The notes beneath the pieces were generated by a model that was not told the origin of the DNA, did not search any database, and saw nothing but the letters and a program-made list of their open reading frames with translations. The translations under genes were made by a program, and so were the position numbers. Below, piece after piece: positions 11,145-20,058 of a stretch of DNA of 20,974 bases. How positions within the stretch are numbered: position 1 is the first letter of the stretch; every line of letters begins with the position of its first letter. Origin of the DNA: Saccoglossus kowalevskii (Eukaryota > Hemichordata > Enteropneusta > Harrimaniidae); NCBI RefSeq assembly GCF_000003605.2, contig NW_003116954.1, forward strand, positions 208,638 through 229,611, in the 5' to 3' direction.

Positions 11145-11180
11145 ACATACATACATACAGACATACAGACATACAGACAG
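11145..11180. repeat. (ACAT/ACAG)n simple repeat
   Basis: Tetranucleotides ACAT and ACAG alternate at the right end of the compound element, followed by GGGTAACTGC. Confidence 0.85.
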
Positions 11181-11192
11181 GGTAACTGCAAA

Positions 11193-11223
11193 GACTCCCT
11201 TTTGTGCTTCGCACACGGGAGTC
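11193..11223. repeat. Terminal hairpin of the compound element
   Basis: GACTCCC (11193) pairs with GGGAGTC (ending 11223), and an inner GTGC/GCAC pair closes a TTC loop. The right terminus is therefore itself a hairpin, whereas the left end at 10016 lacks one. Confidence 0.7.
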
Positions 11224-11427
11224 AAAAATTGTTCATACATGTTGTATTGTTCATAGCTAAGCTGAATTTGATATTATTAATTTACTTGGATCATATTTAT
11301 GTTTCTGAATGAATGCAGCAGAATTAGCTGAAGAATACACATTTTCACAACATCAAAGAACTATTATCTTGTTTTACATTTTCACAGGTTGTGCTCATTT
11401 TAGTGTGTTATGAAATTCACATGTGCT

Positions 11428-11659
11428 GAATAGAATAGAATAGAATAGAATAGAATAGAATAGAATAGAATAGAATAGAATAGAATAGAATAGAATAGAA
11501 TTGGAATAGAATAGAATAGAATAGAATAGAATAGAATAGAATAGAATAGAATAGAATAGAATAGAATAGAATAGAATAGAATAGAATTGGAATAGAATAG
11601 AATAGAATAGAATAGAATAGAATAGAATAGAATAGAATAGAATAGATTAGAATAGAATA
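11428..11659. repeat. (GAATA)n pentanucleotide microsatellite
   Basis: About 46 near-perfect TAGAA/GAATA pentamers. The array is broken by the same TTGG variant at 11501 and 11587, 86 bp apart, and by a TAGATTAG variant near 11643. The long minus-strand frames through it (repeating FYSIL) are an artefact of a 5-base period without stops. Confidence 0.97.
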
Positions 11660-12559
11660 CTTTCTTTTTCGGTATATAAATAATAGTAACGACTTTGTTA
11701 CCATGAATTTTATTATGAATTAATATAATCACTCTGAAGAAACTGTTTTGGTTTTCCAAAGGCAGTAAGAATGTAGTTAATTAATTCTGTAAATTTTTGG
11801 TAATTATAATCATTATAAGTATAAATTTCAGATGAGCAATTAAAAGCATGTAAAAGAAAAACCAGAATACATGAGTTTTCCTTCATCTGTGTATAGTTTA
11901 CATTGAGTGATAAAATGAACTTTGTTCTCAAGTTAAGTACATGAAGGGCATTTTCTTTCCTTGGTTTCAGTTTTTAGTCATGTGTGTTGCCCAGTTTCAA
12001 TATGTAATTTATGGCAGCTAAGTCTGAATTTGCTTAATGTTTTACTACTTGTCTGTCATTCAACTGTTTTAGATAGGTTTCTTGATGAATGGTATGTTTA
12101 AATAATTTAAATATTCTCATTTTATAAATATCACGATGTATGTCTATATCACATATGGTCTCATAAGAAAAGTAAACATTTTAAACAGTAAAACATGTTT
12201 TCTCTACATTGTACATTTATAATTACATTCACTATTATGCAAACATATAATTTAATCAGTATGGCCAGACTCAATTCTTACATGTACCTGTATGGTGACA
12301 AACATTTGGTATAGGTTTGTCTCAAAAACATGTGCAAACGTACAATAGCTCTTATTACAGTTTTCAATTTAAAATTGATGAGTGGATATTTTTTATTACT
12401 TTTAATAATTATAATGAGCAAAATATGATTTCACACAGTTTGTATTTGTGTACATCAAATACATATCAATCATTCATCATTTCGTTGTCATGACAATTAC
12501 CAAATATAAATAATCTACATGCCAACCAGTCTTCAGTACTAAATCTTTCATATCAGATA
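11660..12559. other. AT-rich noncoding stretch
   Basis: No exon, RNA gene or repeat is recognised. The 72-codon minus frame at 11931-11713 has AT-biased, domain-free content and is not called. Confidence 0.5.
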
Positions 12560-12776
12560 TACCATACTTTCTCTATTAGAAGTTTAATATATGCTTACAA
12601 AATCAAGGTTTGCGTAAATGAAGCAGTGTGAAAAGCACACATAGTTTTGTGTATTTTTTGAAAAAGCTTGACTTACATTTACATATATAAAAAAAAAACA
12701 AGTTTATTTAAGGTTGTAGGCAATAATTTGTTCTACATTATAGTGAAAAGGCAATTCTAATAGAACGAATACTGTA
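12560..12776. mobile_element. MITE-like element, family A copy 2 (217 bp)
   Basis: The ends read inward are TACCATACTTTCTCTATTAG then AA, and TACAGTATTCGTTCTATTAG then AA: 16 of 22 positions agree. The interior is longer than in the other two copies and has no coding capacity. TA is present at both ends. Confidence 0.65.
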
Positions 12777-14119
12777 TTTGTTTAACTTCATCAGAAATCT
12801 GGTTTTACATATGTGAAATGATAAATAAGAAAAAATATTGCAATATACCAAACTGTATCCTGGGACTATCTAACATCATAACTACCGATAAGTGCAGTTA
12901 TAAACGAATGACGTACTAAAGCAATGGTAATACTAGTATACCAGTACATGGATAGCCAGAACACCATGGGCTACTTGACCCAGATTTTGCTCAAGTTCAG
13001 TCTTTACCAAAAATGTTAGTGAGTTATTTATAACTTTGGAGAAAACTTGACATTGTTCAGGATTGCACAAAATCTGATATGTGTGCAATAGTAACACATT
13101 TTGAGTTTCCTTTCATGTTTTTCATAAGTGAGTTGACATTTCATTGCAAACATAATAAATATATTTTTAATTAAAACCACTATTATAAAATTTAATCTTT
13201 AGGAACTTACAACAGGATGTTCATACTTCAAAATAATACAAATTATAAAACAGACACAAAACAAGACTATATTCAAGGCATGACTTTATAGATGCTTAAT
13301 TTTAAATCATTTACAAACACAATTACAAGTTAAAGAATCTAATGGTATCTATATAACTAGTATGAAAATAATTTGCTTACGTGACAAAGTAACTACACAA
13401 AAAATACATATATGAAAACCAGAATGTAAAACCAGCACCCAATCACCCCTGACCTACCACCACCCATGACATATTCACCTCCACCCCTATTCTCATTCCC
13501 ATATTGTAAATGATGTATGCAGATAAATACTTTTCCATATTTTCACATATTTTTCCTATTCAAAACAATATTTCTTCAGTAATAAAAACACAGTTATTGT
13601 TAGTAATAGTTTGAATTTTAAGTACATGTACATTTCTTTGTGTGATCACAGGTCTAGCCTCTAAGAGTAATTCTGCATAATAATTCATAATTTGATATTA
13701 TTTTCTTATTAAAATATTTTCAATCATGCATGTTGTTACATGAAACTTTCACGATTTAATTAATATGGTCACCAAAGTTCAATAACACAATAGGGTTTGA
13801 AATGTGTTTAGAAAATAATTTTGTAGGGTAGGAATTTTTAACACAATATTTATATTTTAGTGATTATGACAAACTCACTAGCTATATAACTGTAATAACA
13901 AACTTGGAAATTCAAAACAACAACTGAGTTGCATTCCAGTGCAAAAATGATGAGGAAATTAAACAAACCTGTCTACAATGGCAAAGAACCTCCTTCCCTT
14001 CAAGCAGTAAAATAATATTCCATTAGATGTTACAGAACATCATCACCACGACTGCCACTATCACCTCCATTTCCACAATAAAAACTAAATCACTGTAGCT
14101 TAAATAAAATACATGAATT
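12777..14119. other. AT-rich noncoding stretch with one C-rich tract
   Basis: No exon is recognised. About 13434-13500 is unusually C-rich and nearly G-free on the plus strand (CACCACCCATG, CCTCCACCCC), a marked strand asymmetry. About 13988-14080 is moderately C-rich. Confidence 0.5.
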
Positions 14120-14200
14120 CAGACCCAGTGAATAAGCTCTACTACATGTATATCAAAATAGTGCAATTAAATCACAGTGAAAATTAATGATTCTACGGTA
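14120..14200. mobile_element. Family B element, right-end fragment
   Basis: Reading leftwards from 14200, the sequence is TACCGTAGAATCATTAATTT then TCACTGTGATTTAATT, which matches the family B terminus. A GACCCAGTGAATAA block near 14122 corresponds to the inner motif of the element at 273-466. I could not find a matching left end, so the element seems truncated. It abuts the family A element directly. Confidence 0.5.
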
Positions 14201-14342
14201 TACCATATTTGTTCTATTAGAGGTGCATCTCCTATAAATGCACATATGAAACAAAAATTGCATTTGCTTATCATTTAAATATAAATTACTCATTTATGTT
14301 TTTCAAGTAAGCACATGCACTACCAATAGATTCAGTACAGTA
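14201..14342. mobile_element. MITE-like element, family A copy 3 (142 bp)
   Basis: The ends read inward are TACCATATTTGTTCTATTAG then AGGTGCAT, and TACTGTACTGAATCTATTGG then TAGTGCAT. The interior is noncoding. The left end joins the family B fragment at a TATA junction. Confidence 0.75.
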
Positions 14343-14784
14343 TTTCAAATACAGAAAATTGAATGAAAGTGATGTTGCTTTGAATTTAAGTCACGGTGCA
14401 GTCATGTATATTAGGTAAACACAAGATGTTTTAGATTTGAGTGAATGCATTGTCCGATAGTGTTTGTACACTAGACTAGGCTCACATGACATGTGACTTC
14501 TCGTTGTAGGTCAACAAGACACATCAACACTCTAAACTATGCAAAGAAGTTTTCAAGAGTACATATAACTGAAAGATTTTTGGAATTAATAATAATTTAG
14601 TTTTAGAGTTTGTGTAAAATGTTTACAAACAAAGTAATGTGAATATATTTTAGCTGAAAATAGCAAATTGAGATGACATATATATTAAGTAAATTATTTT
14701 CACTGATAAAAAATTATATAAACTGGATTTTATGCAAGCTGGTTTATTCTTTGAATATTTTTTTCAATTGTCAAGTTTTTTTTC
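14343..14784. other. Noncoding, nothing recognised
   Basis: AT-rich spacer. The plus-strand frame that opens at 14673 continues into the tandem repeat that follows and has no domain. Confidence 0.5.
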
Positions 14785-15015
14785 ACCTTCCACAAAATAT
14801 TTTTTTATGCATAATAATTAGCTACTTTGCATATCAAAAACCCTTACACTGCCTTTGGTCACCTTCCATAAATCTATGCATATTAATTAGTGAATTTGCA
14901 TATCAATCATTTTACTATACTTGTTATATTTGTAACCTTCCACAAAATAGTCCCATTCAAAATCTCCTTGTTTGTGTGCAAAATATTAAGCAGAGTTATT
15001 AATTATTTTGCACTT
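14785..15015. repeat. Tandem repeat of about 75 bp, about 2.5 units
   Basis: Units start ACCTTCCACAAAATA at 14785, ACCTTCCATAAATCT at 14861 and ACCTTCCACAAAATA at 14935, spaced 76 and 74 bp. The first two carry ATGCATA, TAATTAG and TTTGCATATCA in the same order; the third diverges after about 15 bp. The overlapping open frames at 14673-15002 and 14890-15201 (+) arise from this AT-rich repeat. Confidence 0.7.
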
Positions 15016-15359
15016 ATAATCTGTCAGAAAAAATTGAGAAGTAAATTGATAAAAAATAAAAATTTTAAAGGGATTCATTGCTCATTCCTGCTTTTAAAAA
15101 ATAACACACATCTAAGTTTTAAAAGTTATAGTGAATTTCATGAGATGTTTCAAAGAATGTTATCACTGACAAAAAAGATACACAACAGAAAAATCAAGTG
15201 AAAACAATATATGATGTAAAAAATGTACGTCCTTCATGAATGGAATTGTTTTACAGGGAAAAAAAATTATGAGTAATCTGATAGAATTTTTGATATTTAT
15301 TACATATAGAACTTCCTGAAAGTCAAAGGAATTACATCATTACAAGTTATTTATAAAAA
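15016..15359. other. Noncoding, nothing recognised
   Basis: AT-rich spacer with frequent stops. Confidence 0.45.
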
Positions 15360-15900
15360 CACTGGTATGTGATGGCATTGTGCACAGTCTTCTGAGTCAC
15401 GAACACAATGCTAGATGATGTGACATGACCGATAAGGTATAAACTGTAGATAAATTCCCAATTTCTGAGATCGTGGTTTTTCCATAAAGAATACAGGAGG
15501 GTGTACAAAGTACCCGGGTGACAACTTCTTTTGCCGTACTGAGTGGGGCTGATTTATACGTATCGTGTATGTCAGTAGAGCATAAGGAGTCGACCATTTC
15601 AATTCATATGGGGTGTTTGAATATAGCAATTGAAAGCGGTTGGCTCGGTACATCAGCGAGGTAGAAGCGAAAAGTGTTCCAATATCAGAGTCTGTGTACC
15701 GATGACAGTACTCCTGATATCAACAAAATTCTGCCCCACCCAACTTAGAGTTTTAGTTGATGACAGAATATTACAAAGACATTGGTTGTTGAATGAAGCT
15801 GACAGGTGAAGAGACAAATCAACACTGTAGGTTTTATGCCATTGAGTCCATTGCCACTTTAAAATCTGTTGTAAACCTGTTGTAAACAAAATTACCAAAA
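15360..15900. other. GC-richer block with overlapping minus-strand open frames, no gene called
   Basis: Composition rises above the surroundings and several CpGs occur (CGTATCGTG, GTCGACC). Minus-strand frames of 66, 80 and 81 codons overlap one another in different phases, which argues against any one being a conserved protein, and no domain is recognised. GTTGTAAAC is directly duplicated near 15863 and 15878. It could be a noncoding exon or UTR, a decayed gene or an old repeat. Confidence 0.3.
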
Positions 15901-16550
15901 AGATTCTACCAAACCTGTGATCAGTTATGATTATTATATATGTAAAAGACTAGGAGTCTGAATTACAAAAGTACAGAAGTACAAAATACAGAAACACCAA
16001 GAGAGTTGACCTGAAACTTCTTGACTCAGATTTGTGACATTGACACCTAATATGCTTCCACTGAGACAGACTGACAAACTAACAGACAGACAGACAGACG
16101 GACAGACTGAAGGACACCAACATAATTATGGAGATTCATTTGTATTCCAAAAACTCATCATTAGTCATAAATTATCAATTTAAATACCAAATTAGGTAGT
16201 TAGTTATTTATAGTAGTTGCCAAGTTAAAATTCTACCAGCAAAAAAGAAAAGAATACAATCATTGCAGTAGAACAAGATGTTTCAATCAGGAAAACAAAC
16301 TGCTCTAACAAATAATAGAGATGGTGATCTTTTTTTTTTTATTTTTAATTATTTATATTCATGCAAGAATTTCATATACATTTTATACATATAATTACAA
16401 ATATTCTAGAATGAGCTAAAAAATTGTAATGTGAAGTCATTCTTTATAGCCTATCTATCATCCAATTTGCGTTAAATCCAAAAGCTAAATTCATATAAAA
16501 ATTCCTAGTTTTATACACTTTAATTTCTTTCTTTATTGTTTCTTTTTACT
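15901..16550. other. Noncoding stretch with a (CAGA)n tract
   Basis: A CAGACAGACAGACGGACAGA tract at about 16083-16108 resembles the simple-repeat tails of dispersed invertebrate repeats. Otherwise the sequence is AT-rich and featureless. Confidence 0.5.
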
Positions 16551-16579
16551 AAATAAATAAATAAATAAATAAATAAATA
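16551..16579. repeat. (AAAT)n microsatellite
   Basis: Seven perfect AAAT/AATA tetranucleotides. Confidence 0.95.
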
Positions 16580-17752
16580 GTACATGATAATTCATGATAA
16601 GTTTCCATGGTAACAGCAAAAATGGTTTTATTTCACATTATCGATTAATGTACCTATTATCTGCCTGTTCAGTACCATTTACCACTATATATTGAGGTCA
16701 TGTTGTATATAAGATTAACAGTACACTGGCTATCCACTTAAAGTTGATTATATTGTAACATATCTAGACATAAGTTTCACTTACACTGTCTACCACAGAA
16801 ATGCATTAAATGACCACTAGATAACACATGTAGGCTTCTTTATCCCCAAGTCTAAGCTATACTTGTACATTTTTTTCTGTGGTTCCATGTGGTTGGATAA
16901 ATTTTTAGATTTTTAAGAACAAAAACATGAGAATTCATAAATTACTTTATATAAATAAATATTTCAAACAGGTAATAATAGTAGCAAGATATTTTACAAA
17001 ATGACTAAGAAAGTTGTAACCGCTTCTAAATAAATTTATGCAAAACAAGATGATTTTTCAGAAACACATAGGATTAAACCAGATACGAATAATTATCTTT
17101 TATTTTTTTCATCCCACAATGACTGACTTTGGCAAACTGTCATCCCAGAAACTCAAAAACCCAAAAATTCAATTGGAAATATTACAAGTGGTGAATCACC
17201 TGAACAAGTTATTTATATATATATATATTTTTTGGCCAAATTTTATTTTCAAATTTACACTTCTTACTTTTTCCTTTCAGTTTTGGTTTTCATAAATTTG
17301 AGGATAGAATTCAATGTTAATGGAGTGGTATACTAAAAATAAATTCCGTGTGACTGGTGTATTATAACAGTATCCAACTGTTCACCAATTCTCAATTATA
17401 ACACCCACATTTTTTTCACAGTTTGAGGTCATTGTCTAAGTTGTACAATTTTTTTTTTAACTTTATCCTAAATTTAAGAATATTGTCAACCAATCAACAA
17501 ACAATAATTGCATATTCTTTATTTTTTGGTACAGCATTTTAAGAGAGAAAAATAGTGTATCTAAGTACATTTTATGCTGATTTAACTGGTTGTTATAGTT
17601 ACACTATATTTAATATCATCAATTTTCTATCTAGTATTTAATTACTATTCCCAACAGCATACCTATACACAATCAGCCAACACAATGCAACTCAACCTGT
17701 GGCAACAGTTGTATAAAGTGAAGGTAATGTAATACATATACTAGTATGTGTT
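16580..17752. other. AT-rich noncoding stretch
   Basis: No exon is recognised. A (TA)n run lies at about 17213-17228. The 85-codon plus frame at 17038-17295 crosses this run and has no domain, so it is not called. Confidence 0.5.
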
Positions 17753-17812
17753 ATTAGAGACATTAAGATACGTTACGTTCCCGTTACGTACGGAAATCTT
17801 AAACTCTCTAAT
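17753..17812. repeat. 60-bp CpG-bearing palindromic element
   Basis: ATTAGAGA (17753-17760) pairs with TCTCTAAT (17805-17812), and TTAAGAT (17763-17769) with ATCTTAA (17796-17802), with a symmetric 2-base mismatch between them. The centre holds two CGTTACGT copies in an otherwise CpG-poor region. It may be a minimal foldback/MITE or a remnant of one. Confidence 0.7.
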
Positions 17813-18738
17813 ATTTCATAATTCAACATTTCAACAGAAATAATAGTAAAAATATTAAACTGCATTTTTACAAGTAAGTGTACGGTCATTATGCCAGGCT
17901 TAATATATTCTACCATGGGATTAATATTTTGTTAAATTGACGGAGATCTGTGGTAATATCTTGTAGTCCATCACTTAAAAATACTTCCGCACATAAGACT
18001 GCGTGGAATACGTACTGAACACTGGAATGCTAGGATAGTTCCCGCCAAACTTTTGGTCAGAATGTTCCAGATTTTTATGTATTTTTCTATCATTTTTTTG
18101 TTCATTTTGAACTAAATAATTTTCCCATTGGACGTAGTTCTGGAATAAAATCTTTGAAAAATATGGAAAAAAAGTTTAAGGATTATTGTGAGAACACAGA
18201 CTAAAGTTGACTTTCGCTTTTAAAGCATTAAGTACTCATTCTGTGTAGGACAGCCATTTTTATTGTTATATCATTGATAGCAATTATGAATTCATTGCAA
18301 AACTCTACTAGTCCAATTCAGAAGTATTAATTTTGAATAAGGATAGCACTAATTAGTAGTCTAAGACCTTGAGTTAATGTCGTGATGTCCAGCACATGGT
18401 ATTTCGTGAGAAAAACTGTAATATGCAAAAAATGGTAATTTCAAAAACATTACACCCAAAAATTGGTTATATATACCGGGGATATATAATTTTTTCACCA
18501 GATGACACCAACCAGATATTGAGACAAAACCTTGCCATACAAAACAATGGTAAAATGCCTCAAAAATTATTTTCACTCAATTATAAAGAAAATTACATTA
18601 TTTGTACTTTATAAGTACGGAAGTGTTCTATGTGAAGGCACTGAACTGGTTGAAAAAAATGTCATAACAAACCAAAATTAATTTTGAAAACTTTGGTAAA
18701 TCCCGAACAAAAAAATTAATTGAATTGGCCTTGCAGAC
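17813..18738. other. Noncoding stretch, one E2F-like site
   Basis: No exon is recognised. The short frames on both strands at 18361-18614 have no domain. TTCCCGCCAAA at 18039-18049 matches the canonical E2F/DP site and lies in a short GC-richer patch (about 17985-18055). One match is weak evidence of function. Confidence 0.4.
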
Positions 18739-18794
18739 TGTTACATTCAAACCTATTGTATTCATTCCCAATTTTCAAGTTCACACGTCAGTAA

Positions 18795-19008
18795 CCAATC
18801 AGTGGGTGGCTTTCTCAGTTTGGAATATAAAAAAAAAACGATTGAATCCGGATTCCTTCATTTGTATATTGCCCAATGGGTAAGATATACCGCTAATTAA
18901 CCCAATCAGTGGATTGAATTAATTAATGAGTTTGGAATGCAAAAACTTATAGAATCCGGATTCCTTTTGATTGTATATATTTGCTCAATGGTAATATAAA
19001 CCGAAAAG
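18795..19008. repeat. Two diverged tandem units of about 107 bp
   Basis: Unit 1 starts at 18795 and unit 2 at 18902. Each has CCAATCAGTGG, then AGTTTGGAAT, then the palindrome GAATCCGGATTC (18844-18855 and 18952-18963), then TTGTATAT, CAATGG and TA..ATA.ACCG. The shared order is clear, and the divergence implies an old duplication. Confidence 0.85.
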
Positions 19009-19025
19009 TCTCAGTCCTTCAGTCT
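18995..19025 (+). promoter_or_regulatory. TATA box and initiator-like pair
   Basis: TATAAA at 18995-19000 is followed by TCAGTCT (19019-19025), which fits the arthropod-type initiator TCAGTY with the start A 26 bases from the TATA. Two CCAAT motifs lie upstream in the duplicated units. It could be an LTR promoter or a cellular one. Confidence 0.4.
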
Positions 19026-19079
19026 GGTATGATTTGGTTCTGTCATAGTATGTTATATCTATTTACCAGTTGTGTTTGT

Positions 19080-19126
19080 AATAAAAACCCTTTGAAACCA
19101 ATAAACTGAAGCTGGAAGTCTGTGGC
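19080..19126 (+). terminator. Possible poly(A) signal with GT-rich downstream element
   Basis: AATAAA occurs at 19080-19085 and 19100-19105, followed by CTGGAAGTCTGTGG. This is the usual hexamer plus GU-rich arrangement, about 80 bases after the initiator-like site. AATAAA alone is common in AT-rich DNA. Confidence 0.35.
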
Positions 19127-19315
19127 AAAATTATATGTCCACACAACTAGGGAAATGAGAGATTACTTGAGGATTGAATTAAGTTAGTAAATAAAGCTAA
19201 TATAGTCTTAAAAGCTAGTTAATATGAGCACATTGCCATATTATAATAGTGGCTACCTACCTGTATATAATAAGAATTCAGCAATACGGTAAACAAAGGA
19301 TGCTTCGATGTAACA

Positions 19316-19507
19316 AAGAAAATAACGTCCAAATCACTTCACAATTCCCCTGGAAGTTAAAAAGTAGCCAAATATATGAATTCCACGTACGTTCGGACTG
19401 GTTATGGGTACAGTTTGGTTTATAGGATCTGTACGCAGTACGCTTACGCCGCCTATGAGAGCACTCCCACTATTATGTGGCGGGGTAGGTCACGCATTAC
19501 AATATGA
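19316..19507. other. CpG-richer lead-in to the candidate ORF
   Basis: CpGs become frequent from about 19385 (ACGTACGTTCGG, GTACGCAGTACGC, CTTACGCCGCC), unlike the CpG-poor AT-rich DNA to the left. It could be a promoter-type island or an unmethylated gene body. No TATA box is seen. Confidence 0.35.
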
Positions 19508-19765
19508 ATGGAAAGGAATTCGTTGTATATTGTTGACATGAACAGGGTGACGCAGAACAGAGGAGACAATAACATAACAGGCGATTCAATGCCAGGCGGG
19601 GTTTCTACGTACAGTAAACCTACTCACATTGACGTTGTAAGAAATATGGCCATATTGTCGGCGCAGTGTTTTGGAGTGGAGTGGAACACAACAATCGCGA
19701 TGATCGACGTTTCAAATGTAAACGTTGTCAATGGCGGAGCTGTTTATCTCTTGATTCAAGCATAA
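19508..19765 (+). CDS. Candidate small ORF, 85 codons, product unknown
   Basis: An ATG-to-TAA frame of 85 codons lies in CpG-richer DNA, with mixed composition unlike the Phe/Ile/Asn/Lys-rich random frames elsewhere in the window. I recognise no domain, signal peptide or membrane segment. The first part is polar (DMNRVTQNRGDNNITGDS). The second part (MAILSAQCFGVEW, then IDVSNVNVVNGGA) could be a folded core. The opposite strand is also open over 19739-19628 and is bounded by CAG and a good donor (AAT then GTGAGTAG), so a minus-strand exon is an alternative. With no splice partners or homology I cannot choose between a real exon, a repeat-derived frame or chance. Confidence 0.3.
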   Translation: MERNSLYIVDMNRVTQNRGDNNITGDSMPGGVSTYSKPTHIDVVRNMAILSAQCFGVEWNTTIAMIDVSNVNVVNGGAVYLLIQA

Positions 19766-20058
19766 TCAGACCGCTATTATGAACTGGAAACATGCTGATG
19801 TCACACCGTGAAACTCTAGATCTCATTGCAACGATATGATACCATATAGGGGTTTTGTTATGTGTTATGAGTTGGTCTCCTCCCTCGATCCGTCTTTTTT
19901 GAAACAAAATCAGCTGCGATCGCCCCCAAGCAATCGTCCAAAAATATATAAATATAAATATTAGGACGCACGATGGCGCTCTAGCAACACTCTTCGGAGG
20001 ACAAAATCCCGATAGTAAACATTTACCGTGGCAACAAGGCTGGTGTTGTTGTTTTTTT
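19766..20058. other. Noncoding, nothing recognised
   Basis: Mixed composition with some CpGs (CGATCGCCCCC, GGACGCACGATGGCG), ending in a T-rich run that leads into the minisatellite. Confidence 0.45.

Larger units (their letters stand above)
10016..11222. mobile_element. Compound repeat element: 12-bp inverted ends around a tandem array
   Basis: ACTCCCGTGTGC at 10016-10027 is the exact reverse complement of GCACACGGGAGT at 11211-11222. Between them lies a tandem array of at least seven diverged units. The anchor TTATGCAAATTAGGTAATTA or a variant begins near 10106, 10217, 10351, 10540, 10684, 10839 and 11004. Each unit also carries an AACAGATTT, an ATCAGGTCTG-like and a TACCAAGTTTCATTGAAAT block, then GAGATATCAGTGGAACAG. 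Unit spacing is 111-165 bp, apart from the pair that spans the N gap. No coding capacity is seen, and the 62-codon minus frame at 11240-11052 is the array plus its simple-repeat tail. It is a non-autonomous element of unassigned class. No target-site duplication was seen. Confidence 0.7.
18739..19315 (+). mobile_element. Solo-LTR-like segment (tentative)
   Basis: The segment is bounded by TGTTACA and TGTAACA, an inverted TG...CA pair of the kind seen at retroviral/Gypsy-type LTR ends. It contains, in LTR order, CCAAT motifs, a TATA box, an initiator-like TCAGTCT, AATAAA and a GT-rich stretch. Against it: the 5-bp flanks (CAGAC and AAGAA) do not match, and no internal gag-pol sequence or second LTR is in the window. 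The order could also be an ordinary promoter followed by a cryptic poly(A) site. Confidence 0.35.

Noticed and set aside
11400-11759. Minus-strand open frames of 95 and 119 codons with repeating FYSIL
   Set aside because: They arise from the GAATA pentamer array, which lacks stops in some frames. No conserved protein is implied.
14673-15201. Plus-strand frames of 109 and 103 codons
   Set aside because: They overlap the 75-bp tandem repeat, are Phe/Ile/Tyr/Asn-rich as expected of AT-rich random frames, and show no domain.
17038-17295. Plus-strand 85-codon frame
   Set aside because: It crosses a (TA)n run and T-rich sequence and has no domain, splice support or composition unlike its surroundings.
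18039-18049. E2F-like TTCCCGCCAAA as a promoter
   Set aside because: A single match with no gene start, TATA or exon next to it. Kept only as a note in the stretch description.
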